DNA of 64,000 nt, taken from positions 1,279,385 to 1,343,384 of the forward strand of contig JAYKAV010003266.1 in the NCBI GenBank assembly GCA_035582835.1. Direction: 5' to 3'. Made by a program: the position numbers and the translations under genes. A model generated the notes under the pieces. It was not told the origin of the DNA, did not search any database, and worked only from the letters and a program-made list of their open reading frames with translations. Shown piece after piece: positions 1-11,700 of the stretch (position 1 is the first letter of the stretch; every line of letters starts with the position of its first letter). The DNA comes from Phoebastria nigripes. Lineage: Eukaryota; Chordata; Aves; Procellariiformes; Diomedeidae.

Positions 1-2613
1 CTAGTCCAATGTGGGAAACTGTCCGGAGGGCCAAAGCAATTTTAGGCACCAATTTTAATTAACTTCTCTAGCTGAGTTAATCAAGATATCTACCAAATTT
101 AATCATGATTGGGGCACAGAGTTAGGCGATGTGACTATCCTAGACGGTCTTTTGTGTAAGGAGAATAGGATTAACTTCTGTCCTGCCCCACTGACATTTT
201 TTAAAATAACAACGTCTGTTCTAAACTACAAAAGCTATGGGGCTTAATTATTTAGATAGCTAGTGGCCCTGTTTCAAAGAAGAAAAGAGAACAGACCTCA
301 GAAACGAACCATCTCCAGTCCACATGGAGTACAGCTATTAATATTTGATCCCCTGCTAGCCTGGAGGCAAAGGGAATAATGTTCATTACAAGAGCCTAAG
401 ACTGAATCCACTTTAACAATTGACTGAACTGAAGATGAGGATGAAACCTTTCCTGCTACAGGTGAGGTGAGTAAGTTGGGGGACTCTGGTAATTCCTTCA
501 GCAAAGGAGCTGATATTTTGTCAAGCACAGAAGGAAATGGAAGTCTTCTGTGGTTGCCATCAGAGCCTCACTGTAAAGACCATCACTGGATCCAATATCC
601 AATCCTGATTATGGAAGAGATAGGATCATTGCAAAAAGTAAGGAAAGTCATATACTTGCAAATGGAAGAAAAAATTTAATGGAAATGTAGTTAACAGGAA
701 CAGAGAGACAATGCCATGTAACTGGGAAATGGAATATCCCTCAGTCCCTTATCCCCTGCTCTCTCCCCACAATACGTCTTCAATAGCAGTAGTCTCTGCA
801 TTTTTTGTTCCAGCTTACAGTCGCAGGCCAGTCTTATTCGGGGCCTAGAGCAACACAGCAGTTTGGGAAAGTCTTCAGAAAAACTGAAGATCCAATTTCA
901 TTTTCTTGTTGTATCCTCAGTCTGTGTCTTGCAAATACAACTCGTGCCCCTTTCACAGGGTGACCAGATAGCCCTGTGAGATCCCTCAGCCCAGTACAAA
1001 GTAAGTTTCATCAGAGATTTCACTGATACTGACTTGGAGTCTTAACGTTAAAATGGGACAATGAAATCTAGGTGAAGTATAGAAAAGAAAGTCAATTTTG
1101 GATGTCCCCATTTTGGGGTGTCAAAAGAAGACCTATTTTTCAGACTGGTCATAGCCTGTGTCACCTAATTAAAGCTCCAAACTAGTATCCTGTACACGTC
1201 TTTGCCTGAGAAATTGTCTGCTTAAGCAGAAGCTCTTAAGGTTAAACAAATCTTTCAAATATTGAGGGCCAGAGTTACTCACGCATGTACGGTAATAGAG
1301 CTCCTGGAATTATTACACTCTCTGGACCCACTGCAGATATTTGCCTCTTGGCTTTACTCTTCCTACAGTGTATACCCATTAGAACCTCCAATTAGAAAGG
1401 AAAATCACGAGTTCCATGTTATTTAAAAGATTATGCAGCATTTTAAAATACAGCACAAAGTAATTATTTTTTAATAGCCACAGCTATTTCATGTATTTAC
1501 TTTTAATGGTGTTTGAGTCATAAATTAACAGTAGAAAAGAAAAAGGCAAATCAGCACTTGACAGAGAAGCAGGCAACAATTGAAAAGAAAAACTGAAACG
1601 CTAAAAACTGTGTGATTAAAAAAGAAGAGGGCCTTATTAGTTTTTCTTGCTTGCTTTATTCTGGACTGGTTTTTATCATTTAACTTGTCCACCTGGAGGT
1701 CAAGAAGGTCAGAGATAAATGAAAAGGAGAAGAGTTGAATGTCTGTGTTGTTGCCGAGTGACTTCTGTCAGTTTGTCAAGAGATGCATATTTTTGGACAG
1801 AGTCTTATATTATCAGATACCAAAGTGAATAAACTAGCACTGCCACTGCAGAGGACAGAAGGAACAAATATGGTGCCTTTCCCTGCTGCAGGATGATGAA
1901 CATAGACTTTTTCATTAGTATTTCCCAATATTAAATTAACAACCTATGCTACTTGACTGGTAAGTGGAGCAAGTTACCAAATCTCCCTCTCAGCTCTCCT
2001 CCCTCCGAGCGCCTGTTACTAGCCACTTGTACTGCAGCAGCATCTCCACCATCACTGAGGACCGGGTGTCACCATGCTAGCTGCAGTACAAGCAGAGCAA
2101 GTGACAAGACAGATGTCAGAGCACAGAGCTGAAAGATAGAGAGAGGATTAAGCAACCAAGCATGTTAGAGAAAGTGAGCCGTGAAAGCAACACACGTGCA
2201 GAGCGTGTACACGCTGCTAGATCACATACAGTCATACAGTCCTCCTATGCCAGGAACATGTCCAAGACAAGTGTCTCTAGTTGCTGTGCATCTCAACCCC
2301 AAAAAATGACTATTAACTTTTGAAAGGATAAACTAATCTGCAGGACCCTATTTCTTACCTCTGGAAAGGCCATTAATGCTCTGTGGCAGATTACATTCTT
2401 CAGACAGNTGTACTCATCTGATTGCTGGAGACAGACCTGTGCTAGCTGTTCTCAACAGCGCCTTGTCCTGTCCACGCACCCCTTGTATTTCACCCCCAGG
2501 CTTTTTCAGGTACAAGGAGAACCTGAAATTTCCTTCCTCCTGGTATTGCCAGCACAGGACCGATCACTTGGTGTGCCAAGGTGTAACTTCAGCTTGTTTT
2601 GCCTTCTTCACAG
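1..2613 (+). other. KCND3 intron, 3' part (left edge of window)
   Basis: This AT-rich sequence lies before the first visible KCND3 exon. I looked for the preceding pore-region exon (a TVGYGDMVP-type filter) and saw none, so that exon is outside the window. No repeat family or RNA gene was recognised. One N lies at 2408. The end forms the acceptor tract gccttcttcacag at 2601-2613. Confidence 0.75.
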
Positions 2614-2715
2614 AAAGCCCGGCTTGCGAGGATTCGAGTGGCCAAAACAGGCAGCTCCAACGCTTACCTTCACAGCAAGCGCAACGGCCTCCTGAACGAA
2701 GCCCTGGAGCTGACG
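2614..2715 (+). CDS. KCND3: KCND3 coding exon (post-S6 cytoplasmic segment)
   Basis: The exon is 102 bases, 34 codons, phase 0 at both ends. It encodes [15 protein letters not shown]...NEALELT, the conserved start of the Kv4 C-terminal cytoplasmic tail after S6. The acceptor is cttcttcacag and the donor is ACG|gtgagt, both strong. In Kv4 channels this tail contributes to KChIP-dependent gating and trafficking. Confidence 0.96.
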
Positions 2716-5700
2716 GTGAGTGCAGAGACAGTATCTCCTTCCACAGAGTTTGAGAAGCTCCTTATTCCTACTCCTCTCCCTGGGCTCCCTCCCTTTCTCT
2801 CTCCACTGCCACCTAATTGCTCATTATCCAGCGTGGCAGCCTCACACACAGAATGGCATTATGCTACAATTACGCTCTCATGTACTGTATGTACCATGTG
2901 GAGGGACAGCTGTAATCCAGCTGCAAGACTGCATGGGAGGAAAAAGCTTCCTTGGGCTCCTCCTTGAGCTAGGAAAGGATCTGACCTTCCAGCAATGATC
3001 AGGTTCACAGTTCCCTTGAAGCTCTCTGTGCAATGGAGCTGTACTGATTTATACCACCCAGGGTCTGCCCATGCTATAAATATCCACTCTTTCAACATAC
3101 AGTTATTTATTTTCAAGAGTCTCCCTCTAATATGGACTATCTGATCATGCCTAACAGGACAGGAAAATACTCCCTAGCTCCTGTTTCAGGCAGTTTGGTG
3201 GTGGGTTTATTTTTAACAGAAAGGCCTCTGGAGGCTAATACTAGCTATTCATGAGAAGAAAAGTTTTAAGTGCGTCAGATTGCTCAGCAGAATCAGCGAA
3301 AATGAGAGGAGGTTATTACATTAAGCCTGATCAACACCAGAGCAGGTATTAGCACATTTCATGGATTTCATTTCAAATAAATCAGCCTTTCATGCACGTG
3401 GGGAGCAAAGAGCGAGATGAAGAATGCTTAATTGAGCCACCAGAGCTGCCTAGCACTTGTTCATGCATCCTTTCTTGGGGCCTAATCCTTCAAACGTCTA
3501 CTATTTTCCCTGGCACGCATCCTTGCATTTGTAAAATCAAAGCTGAAAAACCTTTTCAGCTCATGGTGAAAGCTGCTCACTAGGACCTGAGCCCACTCCT
3601 ACCCAAGTTCAGTGGGTACAGCACACAGAGGGAAATTGTGCAGCACTTTATTTTGCATATAGGATGCTACTCAGTGCAGACCGAGATGGAGGAATCTGGC
3701 TCTTTACAACTGGAATAGTTTTTAAACTGACTCTACAAAAGCACTTCACATGAAGTACAGATTTGGAAGGTAGGATGCCCAGATCACTTTCTGTTCTCCT
3801 CTCCAAAACAAGTTTGAACCTTCTGACTACACATCTAACATTGTCTCCTGCTCCGCGAATGGCAGCGACACTCAGAAAAATCTGTTTCTTGAACCATATG
3901 TTGCTGTTGAGCAGTTCAAGAAAAGTTTATCAAGAACGTGAGAGACCAGGAAGACTGGTCACACCTAGTCCAGAGCCTTATCCCCATAAAGGAAAGGCTC
4001 AGGACTGGGATGCCAGCTCAGCTGAGATTCTGCTATTTCATTACCCAGGAACATGCAAAAACTTGACTACAAATTTAAAACTTCCTTTTGAGCTTTAGAT
4101 TTCTAGTTTTTAAAAACGCCAGTAGAGCTTAGCAGGGGGACACAGTTTGCACTTGATCTTCCAGCCTGTCATCCCAACAAGAATCTCCTCACTTCTCTTG
4201 TCAACCAAAACTCCCTGCCAAGACCACTCACGGAAGAGCAGCTGACGCACCAATGCTGAAGTCCAAAATGCATAAGGTTGAGAGAAATATTTGGCTGAAT
4301 GGGTTCCTTTCCTGGCACTTGCCCAAAAATAAGTGGAAGAAGGGTCATTTTGTTGGCTACAAAGCTACTGTAGACACAAGAAGGAAAACAAAAACATTTC
4401 TAAAGAGGTTCTAGAGGATTTTTTTACCCATTAATAACTAAATTTAGATATATAGTAGCACCTAGAGCAGGTCTTCCCAAGGTTTTCTGGGTGCAACTTG
4501 CTTTCTGGTGGACTTATAGCTCTAAATGCTAACATGACTCCCCCACAGGCCAGTAAGATCCACAAATCCTACTTTGAAAAGCACTGAATATTGTGTATGT
4601 TTGTATTAATACTTTGTAAGAAAATATCCCCACCCTAAGGAACGTCCTGTTGAAATAGTCAAAAGNAAAGGGTATGGGGAAGGAAGAATTACCATCCACC
4701 TGTGACATATGGGAAGGTAATTTACTAAAACAAGAAACTTGCCAAAGCCACGTCTGGTATCTGCACAACCCACCAGGAAATGATCTTTGACTACCTGAGG
4801 ACTAGCCTCATACCTGAATCAAGAACCGAGACATGTCTCTCCATCCACAGGTAGCGGCATTAATTAATTACAGAACTGTAGAACATCCTTTGTTGTAAAG
4901 GTATACACGACCATTTTAACTCCACAAGGCAAGATTCTATGTACTTTCATTTTATGGCAGGAGAACAAACTATTCTTAAGAGCACAAAATGTGAATGACA
5001 GCATAGTCTAGCCAGCAAAATTTTTCAAGCTGTAAAAATATGAAGGAATGTGACTTCTGTAGTTGCTATATTAGGGACCAAAATATTATCTACATACTGT
5101 GCATATCTGTCAGTCAAATTAGTATCAAACTGCTTCATCGGTCAGGTACACATCCCATTTTGATACCTTGCCCAGGACTCATGCTAACTTTAATGGACTT
5201 CACATGGCCAGATTGCCATAGGGCTGGTTTGTTACCCAGCAGTAATTCCAACTGCAATTACTATATGGCCATGACTAGATATTATCACTTTCATCGTTAG
5301 CAATCACACAGTACTGTGATCAATGTATAATTGTTTTACAAGTGCCCAGCAGATTGCCCTGCAGCCTGACACCTTGAGGGTTTACCCAAGGAAAACAACT
5401 GTCCCAGAACATATCCTGGCTGTGGCTCTGCAGTCAAACTAATAAATTGAGAAATAAGGACTGTTCAAGATTCCGGAACATGTACCAGAATGTCCTTTCA
5501 TTAGCACCAGAATGAATACACTGACACCATCCTTCAAGGGAACAGCATGTCTTCAGCCTGTAGCCTCGTATCAAAGTAAAGAAAAAGCAAAGAAAAGGAT
5601 TTATCCAAGGACAGCAGCAGGAAGGAGTTCTGCTCCTAGCAAGAATACAGACTCTTGCTTCAGAAACACGTGGATTTGTGGCATTTTGCATTTACCATCT

Positions 5701-8700
5701 AGACACAAAGTACTCAGACTGTTTTCTTCTCATTCAGAGAGATTTTTAGTGGGTTTTATGTCAGAAGTGCTCAAGGGATGGTGAGCTTCTTCCTATGGCA
5801 GCAGCCTACATATCCTCTTAGCGTTAATCTCCTTGTACAGCTAGCTGAAATTCCCTTTTAGCTAAAATGCTAGGAGGTGTATATCCTAGGAACAGTAGGT
5901 TGTGAGGTCTTGTGCCTTTTCACAAGCAGAATCTGCTTAGCCATAGATAAGCGTTATAGCCATTCTCCTCGGAAGGGACAGCCTAACCACTGAACCAGTT
6001 CATCTCGGTTCACCAGTGTCCAATTTCGCGTGCTGAAGCACTAAGTAGAAGAGGTAAAGTGGAACTATTTTGGATTTCAGAACTGATGCCACAGTGTGTT
6101 TCAGTCTCCCTCCAAGCAACCAGCAGCTCAGTGAATGTCTTCCAAGAACAAACNGAATGGTAGCTGGCATCAAATCCTTGCAAAACTGGCATCCCAGCTC
6201 AAAAAGCAAACCATCTCCTCTCCTCCCCCCCACCAGCTTTTTCATTACAGCCAGACTCTTCTAATGAAGACACAGATTTTGTTTGCCTGCAGTAACATAG
6301 GTACTGTGCTGGTTTGGGCTGGGGTAAATTTTCTTCATAGTAGCTAGTATGGGGCTATGTTTTGGATTTGTGCTGGAAACAGTGTTGATAACACAGGGAT
6401 GTTTTCGTTACTGCTGAGCAGTGCTTACACAGAGTCAAGGCCTTTTCTGCTCCTCACCCCACCCCACCCGCGAGTAGGCTGGGGGTGCACAAGAAGCTGG
6501 GAGGGGACACGACTGGGACAGCTGACCCCAACTGACCAAAGGGATATTCCATACCATATGACATCATGCTCAGCATATAAAGCTGGGGGAGGAAGGGGGA
6601 TGGAGTTCGGAGTGATGGCCTTTGTCTTCCCAAGTCACCGTTATGCATGATGGAGCCCTGCTTTCCTGGAGATGGCTGAACACCTGCCTGCCGATGGGAN
6701 GTNGNGAATGAATTCCTTGTTTTGCTTTGCTTGCGTGCACAGCTTTTGCTCTGCCTATTAAACTGTCTCTATCTCAACCCAGGAGTTTTCTCACTTTGAC
6801 CCTTCCAATTCTCTTCTCCATCCCATCAGTGGGGGCGAGTGAGCGAACAGCCGTGTGGTGCTTAGTTGCCAGCTGGGGCTAAACCACGACAGGTACCACT
6901 GATGCAATCTCTATAGGTATACGTTCCTCAACAGTACTATCAAAATGCCAAGCACTTGCGTGATGTTGGCACTCTCACTGTCCTAGGGCAGTAGTTCCTG
7001 CAGATCTCATTCTTAATTTGCATGCTAGGATGTCCTCGGTGTTTGCATGCTCTTTGTTTCTGAAAACACTGAGGTGACTGAAGAAAAAGTGAAAGGAAGC
7101 TAAGGTACAAGCCATACTTACTGATTCTACACTTTATTCCTGGTCACTGCCATCCCTTGATCCATTTCCATTGGTGGCAAGCCTAGCCTCGGGATGGAAG
7201 GCAGAGGAAGAGACTAAGTTGTGCTGCCAAAATTTAACAATTGGCTTAGGTCTTCTGCCAGAGGTATGGAAGCTCTATCTTTGCTTTCAGATTCCATTTA
7301 GACCTGCTTTCAAGCAAATCCTCATAAAAAGATACTGTTTGCAATATGTGCTCTTTCTCTCTCCTCTTCCAGTGTTTTAGTGCAGCATCATATTTGCTTT
7401 AGGGCTTGCAAGGACCTCCATGGGAAATATTCCAACACAGACTTCAGCAGAGTCAGTAATCTCAGCAGGGTACAAACAGGACCTGCTTGATGTGTTAGCT
7501 CACCAGGAGGATTGTTAATAAGAAAAATGGAGCTGATTTTTTTTTAGGCCACTTCTAAAAATACTTCTGGGAATGCTCCATCTTCCAAAACAACAGCAAC
7601 AAAAAAAATCCATAAGCTGCCTAAGATGCATTCCCATAGGAATCTATTAATCCTGTGTACAGTAAGTCAGCTTTCTTAATGTACCAATTCAGCTATGTTT
7701 TGGCATCCATCAGAGACAGAGTTACTCTTTCATTTAAGGATCACAGAACCATCCTGGAAAAGGCATCCAGAACACGCATTTGCAGTGAATCACTGGGACA
7801 CATGGGTGTATTTAAAAGCAATACTTTAAGCATAGCTGAATTTGACCCCCTTGAGAGCNACAGACAACATCTTGGCACTTCTGCCAAGATGTTCTGCTGT
7901 GTCTCCCATCCCACCCATTTTCTCTCTTGAACAGTTAGATACTGCTGTTTCATGTCTAAGTAGAGATTCAAGCCATGCACATCAATTTTTGACTTTCAGA
8001 TTTAGGCATTACAGAAGACACCAGGCACTCCTTACTTATGGAGCACAGGGAAACATTTTACAACACCTAATTGCCATTTTAATGCATGTAATTGTCTTTG
8101 AAAATGCTAGTCATAAAAGACATGCGCAGATTAATGCGTCACGAAATCACAGTGAATTTCAAGATCTGGAGCTTAAGTAGTAGTAGTAAGAGAACATCCT
8201 TAACAACCCAGATCTTAAATCTGCCACCACAGAACAAAGTGAGAAAAATAATCCTGGCTCTCAAATAGCACAGAAACTCTCTAAACAACCCCCATTGCTT
8301 CTTTTCCTTCTATTTCTGAAGTGTATCTGATCATCAGATCATAGGGTAAGTGACATGCTAAGTTTTGAGGAATTTAAGCACCTGATTCACTGATACAGTG
8401 CAGAAATACAGAGTACTGGATTTCTCCCCCCACACCCAAGTTGACTAAATTGGCCTATTGCTGCTTTGATGAATGCTTGATGCCAAGCTTTCTGTTTGAG
8501 CAAAACATTATGCACATACTGAACTCAAGCTCCTAACCTCTTAACCATTTCTGTTTCAGCTGTTTCAAGCAGATCAAGCCCCTCAAGTTAACAAAAGCAC
8601 AGAGATTGGTCTGAGATCTGTGGCTTATCCTAACCACTAACAACACTGCAGTCTGAGCAGTTTCTTCCCCAAATCACCACATGCACACATACCTGATGTA

Positions 8701-11700
8701 GAAGCTGAGAACAACCAGCAAAAGTGCCCCAATAAGTCTTTCCAACCCAGAGTCCTTAAATAGGCATGCCACAAGCAGTTCATCCTCCTCAACTCTTCCT
8801 ATGTCTTCCTAGGCAGGACCACTCCTTTTAATAGTTTTTGACCTAAATACTCTCAGCTGTACCCAATCCCTTCCCAGATGGCACAGGCTGCCTGCTTGAC
8901 TCTAAGCACACCCTACTCTCTGAATTAGCTTACAAATTTGTTAGCCACATTTCAGCAGTTTGAGTACACAGGGGAAATAGGGGAAAGCTGGTCCCCGATT
9001 GTACATGTGTTGCTGTACAATGAGTCAAGTATCTGGATCGTGAGGTCTTTGAAACAGGCTTGCCTTGTTCTGGTTTTGTGCCAAGTGATGTACAGAGGGT
9101 TCCTGGTCAGTTCACAGGGCTCCTGGGCACTGTGTCACTAAAACATAAATCACAGTAAGCCATCCTACTGAGTGAAAGCTACAAGCCATAAGAAACTAAT
9201 GAAGATGCGACCTTCCCTCTCCTAGGGAACTGTTGCCACATTTCATGTGAACATAAACCCCTTGCCATTGCTGCACAATGCTTCTTCATTTGCCATATGC
9301 TTGAATAGGATAATTTATATATATTAACTCTTACATAAGTAGTGCCTGCCTGTTCCTCCCTTCTCCCTGCCTTTCAAAGAGGGCTTTGCCACAGGAGGGG
9401 TTACGCACCTTCAGTTTGCACCGAACCCAGTCCTCAGGACCTGCTATAAACTCCCCACAAACAACCATATACACTGACGTAGGGAAAGAGCAGCCCCCTT
9501 TTGATACACTGCAGGTATGAAGTGGAGAAAACAATTGGTCACGTCCATGAAGAGGAGAGACAGAGCCAGCAGTCCTGTCTCTAGAAACAGCATTACAAAG
9601 TCCAGGACACAAAGCCTGGATTCACATTTTTTGATCTGGCATGCAGCCGTGACTCAGGAGGCTTTGGCAATAACACATGCAAGTTCCAACAGGCCCAGCT
9701 CTGTGCAGCCCTGAAGGTCACGCAGAGCCAGGCTTTCAGCTCAGGGAAAGCAAGACAGCTTGTGTTTTGTCTCCTAACAGAGACTAGAGTTCAGGGTACA
9801 TCTGTTGGCATTCAAAGGTCACGTCAAACTTAAAAGTCTTAATGTTTTTTGGAAAAATAAAACAGCACAAGTTCTCTTCTTCTTTACCTTCTGGTTCCTG
9901 AGCCTTGACATCATATGTCAACAGTATTTCCCAGGTTTCCTACACAGCTAGAAACACACTGGTTTTGAATCAAAGCTGAGTTCCTCACCTGAGTTTACAA
10001 GCCAAATCATTAAGAAAAAAAATGAGGTAACGTTATAACAGTCATGAGAAAAATCTGAGAGCTGGCAACACTGAAATTATCTTTATCCCTGTGAAAGCTA
10101 ATGCTGGTAGTTCTGTTTGTTTTCACGGTTTTACACCTGGTTTGGGTTTTGTTTTTTTCTCCCCCTTTTTCTGGCTATTTAGGGATCCACTGAAGACGAA
10201 CAGCATATGACTAAAGGCTCCTCCTTAATTGAAAGCCAACATCACCACCTGCTGCACTGCCTGGAAAAAACAACCGTAAGTAGCAACACAATCCTTTTAG
10301 ATCTTACTAGGTCTTTGTGCCTGGCCCAGGCTTTGCATGGAAAAGATGTGCACACAGATGCTCTGAAGTGGCAGTCAGTTGGACATACTCAGTAGACCTA
10401 CAAACTATGCCAGAGGGTGCTGACATTCAAGCTGCCAAGAATATTCTGCAATGGGATAAATGCACTTTATTTCATTGTCTTCTTTAAAAAAAAAAAAAGT
10501 AATTACTGTGCAAAGGGATAAAGATGCAATTATCTGCTACTCCACAGTCATCCACACCAGTACAAACTCTATAGCAGGTTGCTCAGTCAAGTTCACTTGA
10601 ACGCAAATAACTTTTCAGCATGGGGTTAGGGAGATGCTATAAACAAGTACATTAAGTTTAATTTCTTCAGTGCTTCTGAAAGAGAACTAAACTGTATTTG
10701 TCTTATGTTGTCAGTCAGATATCATACATACTCATCACTTGTGCTAATTAGTAATAAAGGACAGTTCTGCTGTCTTAAGAGGAGGAAGCTGCTGTCAGTG
10801 ACTCCAAACCACAACCTGGTCACCAGTGCCAACAGGCTGGAAAAAAATAACCTTTAGCCCTTTATATGGCACAGAGCAGATGAGCTCTTCTAATAGGTTT
10901 AAAGTTGCACATATCTTTTCTCACTACAGTTCTGGTTACAAGAGCAGGTAATTTATCTCAAAGCCAGTCAAACAGATTCTGTAACAATGACTTTTCTGTT
11001 CGTGTCATGCAAGGTGTTGGAGTGAGAATTTTATTTTTCATTGTTAAGTGATTCTGTATGCAGAAGTCTCTTGGAACATTTCAGATATTTATTTGATACA
11101 TATGTTTTACTTCCAGGTATATATAAAAGGTTCTGCAGTAAAGGAACACATTATCTATACCATGATTCATTCTAGAAAGAATGAAGAGAGGTTAACACTT
11201 GAAATATTCATGCCTTTTTCTATCTGCATCCATCATCAAATGTACTTTTGATTTCTGACTTGCTAGAGCCTTCTTTTAGATAAATCACCTTCACTTCCAT
11301 AGTTTGGCTTATGCTGGAATAACACCACTTAGGCTTCAGCGATACACTGGAAGAAGATGACTGGTTAATTGCAGTGACCTGCTGAGTACAGCTGGTTTAC
11401 CACAATGAGCTATAAAGGTCACCATTCCAAGGACAGTGAACTGATTCTTCCTGTATCAATGACTATTGAATTTATTTTATAAGACTCATCTTGCCTTTAT
11501 TTCTAGCAATTTTGGATGTTACATAACAAGCAGATATTTCACAATCTGACTCTTTAGTTTAGAACTTTATGCTTAAAAGCTTCACTACTATGACTCATAT
11601 TTCTCAAGAATACTTTCATTTGGAAACTTTAACAAATTGGCTGAAGCAAACAAAAGCAGACAACCCTGCCTCCAGGGTCTGCCCTTGTAAAGCCCTGACT

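Larger units (their letters stand above)
6305..6891 (+). mobile_element. Solo LTR of an avian ERVL-type endogenous retrovirus
   Basis: The element is 587 bases, starts TGTGCTGG and ends CCACGACA. A perfect 5-bp direct repeat ggtac flanks it at 6300-6304 and 6892-6896. A 5-bp duplication is expected for ERVL-class integration. Internal landmarks run in order on the plus strand: a TATA box at 6576-6581, then an ATTAAA poly(A) signal at 6757-6762. No internal gag-pol sequence or second LTR adjoins it, so it is a solo LTR left by LTR-LTR recombination. The sequence matches in pattern the abundant neoavian ERVL LTRs I know. It lies in the sense orientation within a KCND3 intron. Three N bases fall inside it (6700, 6703, 6705). 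Confidence 0.93.

Noticed and set aside
7739..7790. Possible CR1 3' end (atcacagaaccatcctgg)
   Set aside because: The resemblance covers under 20 bases, without the neighbouring CR1 3' sequence or terminal octamer repeats.
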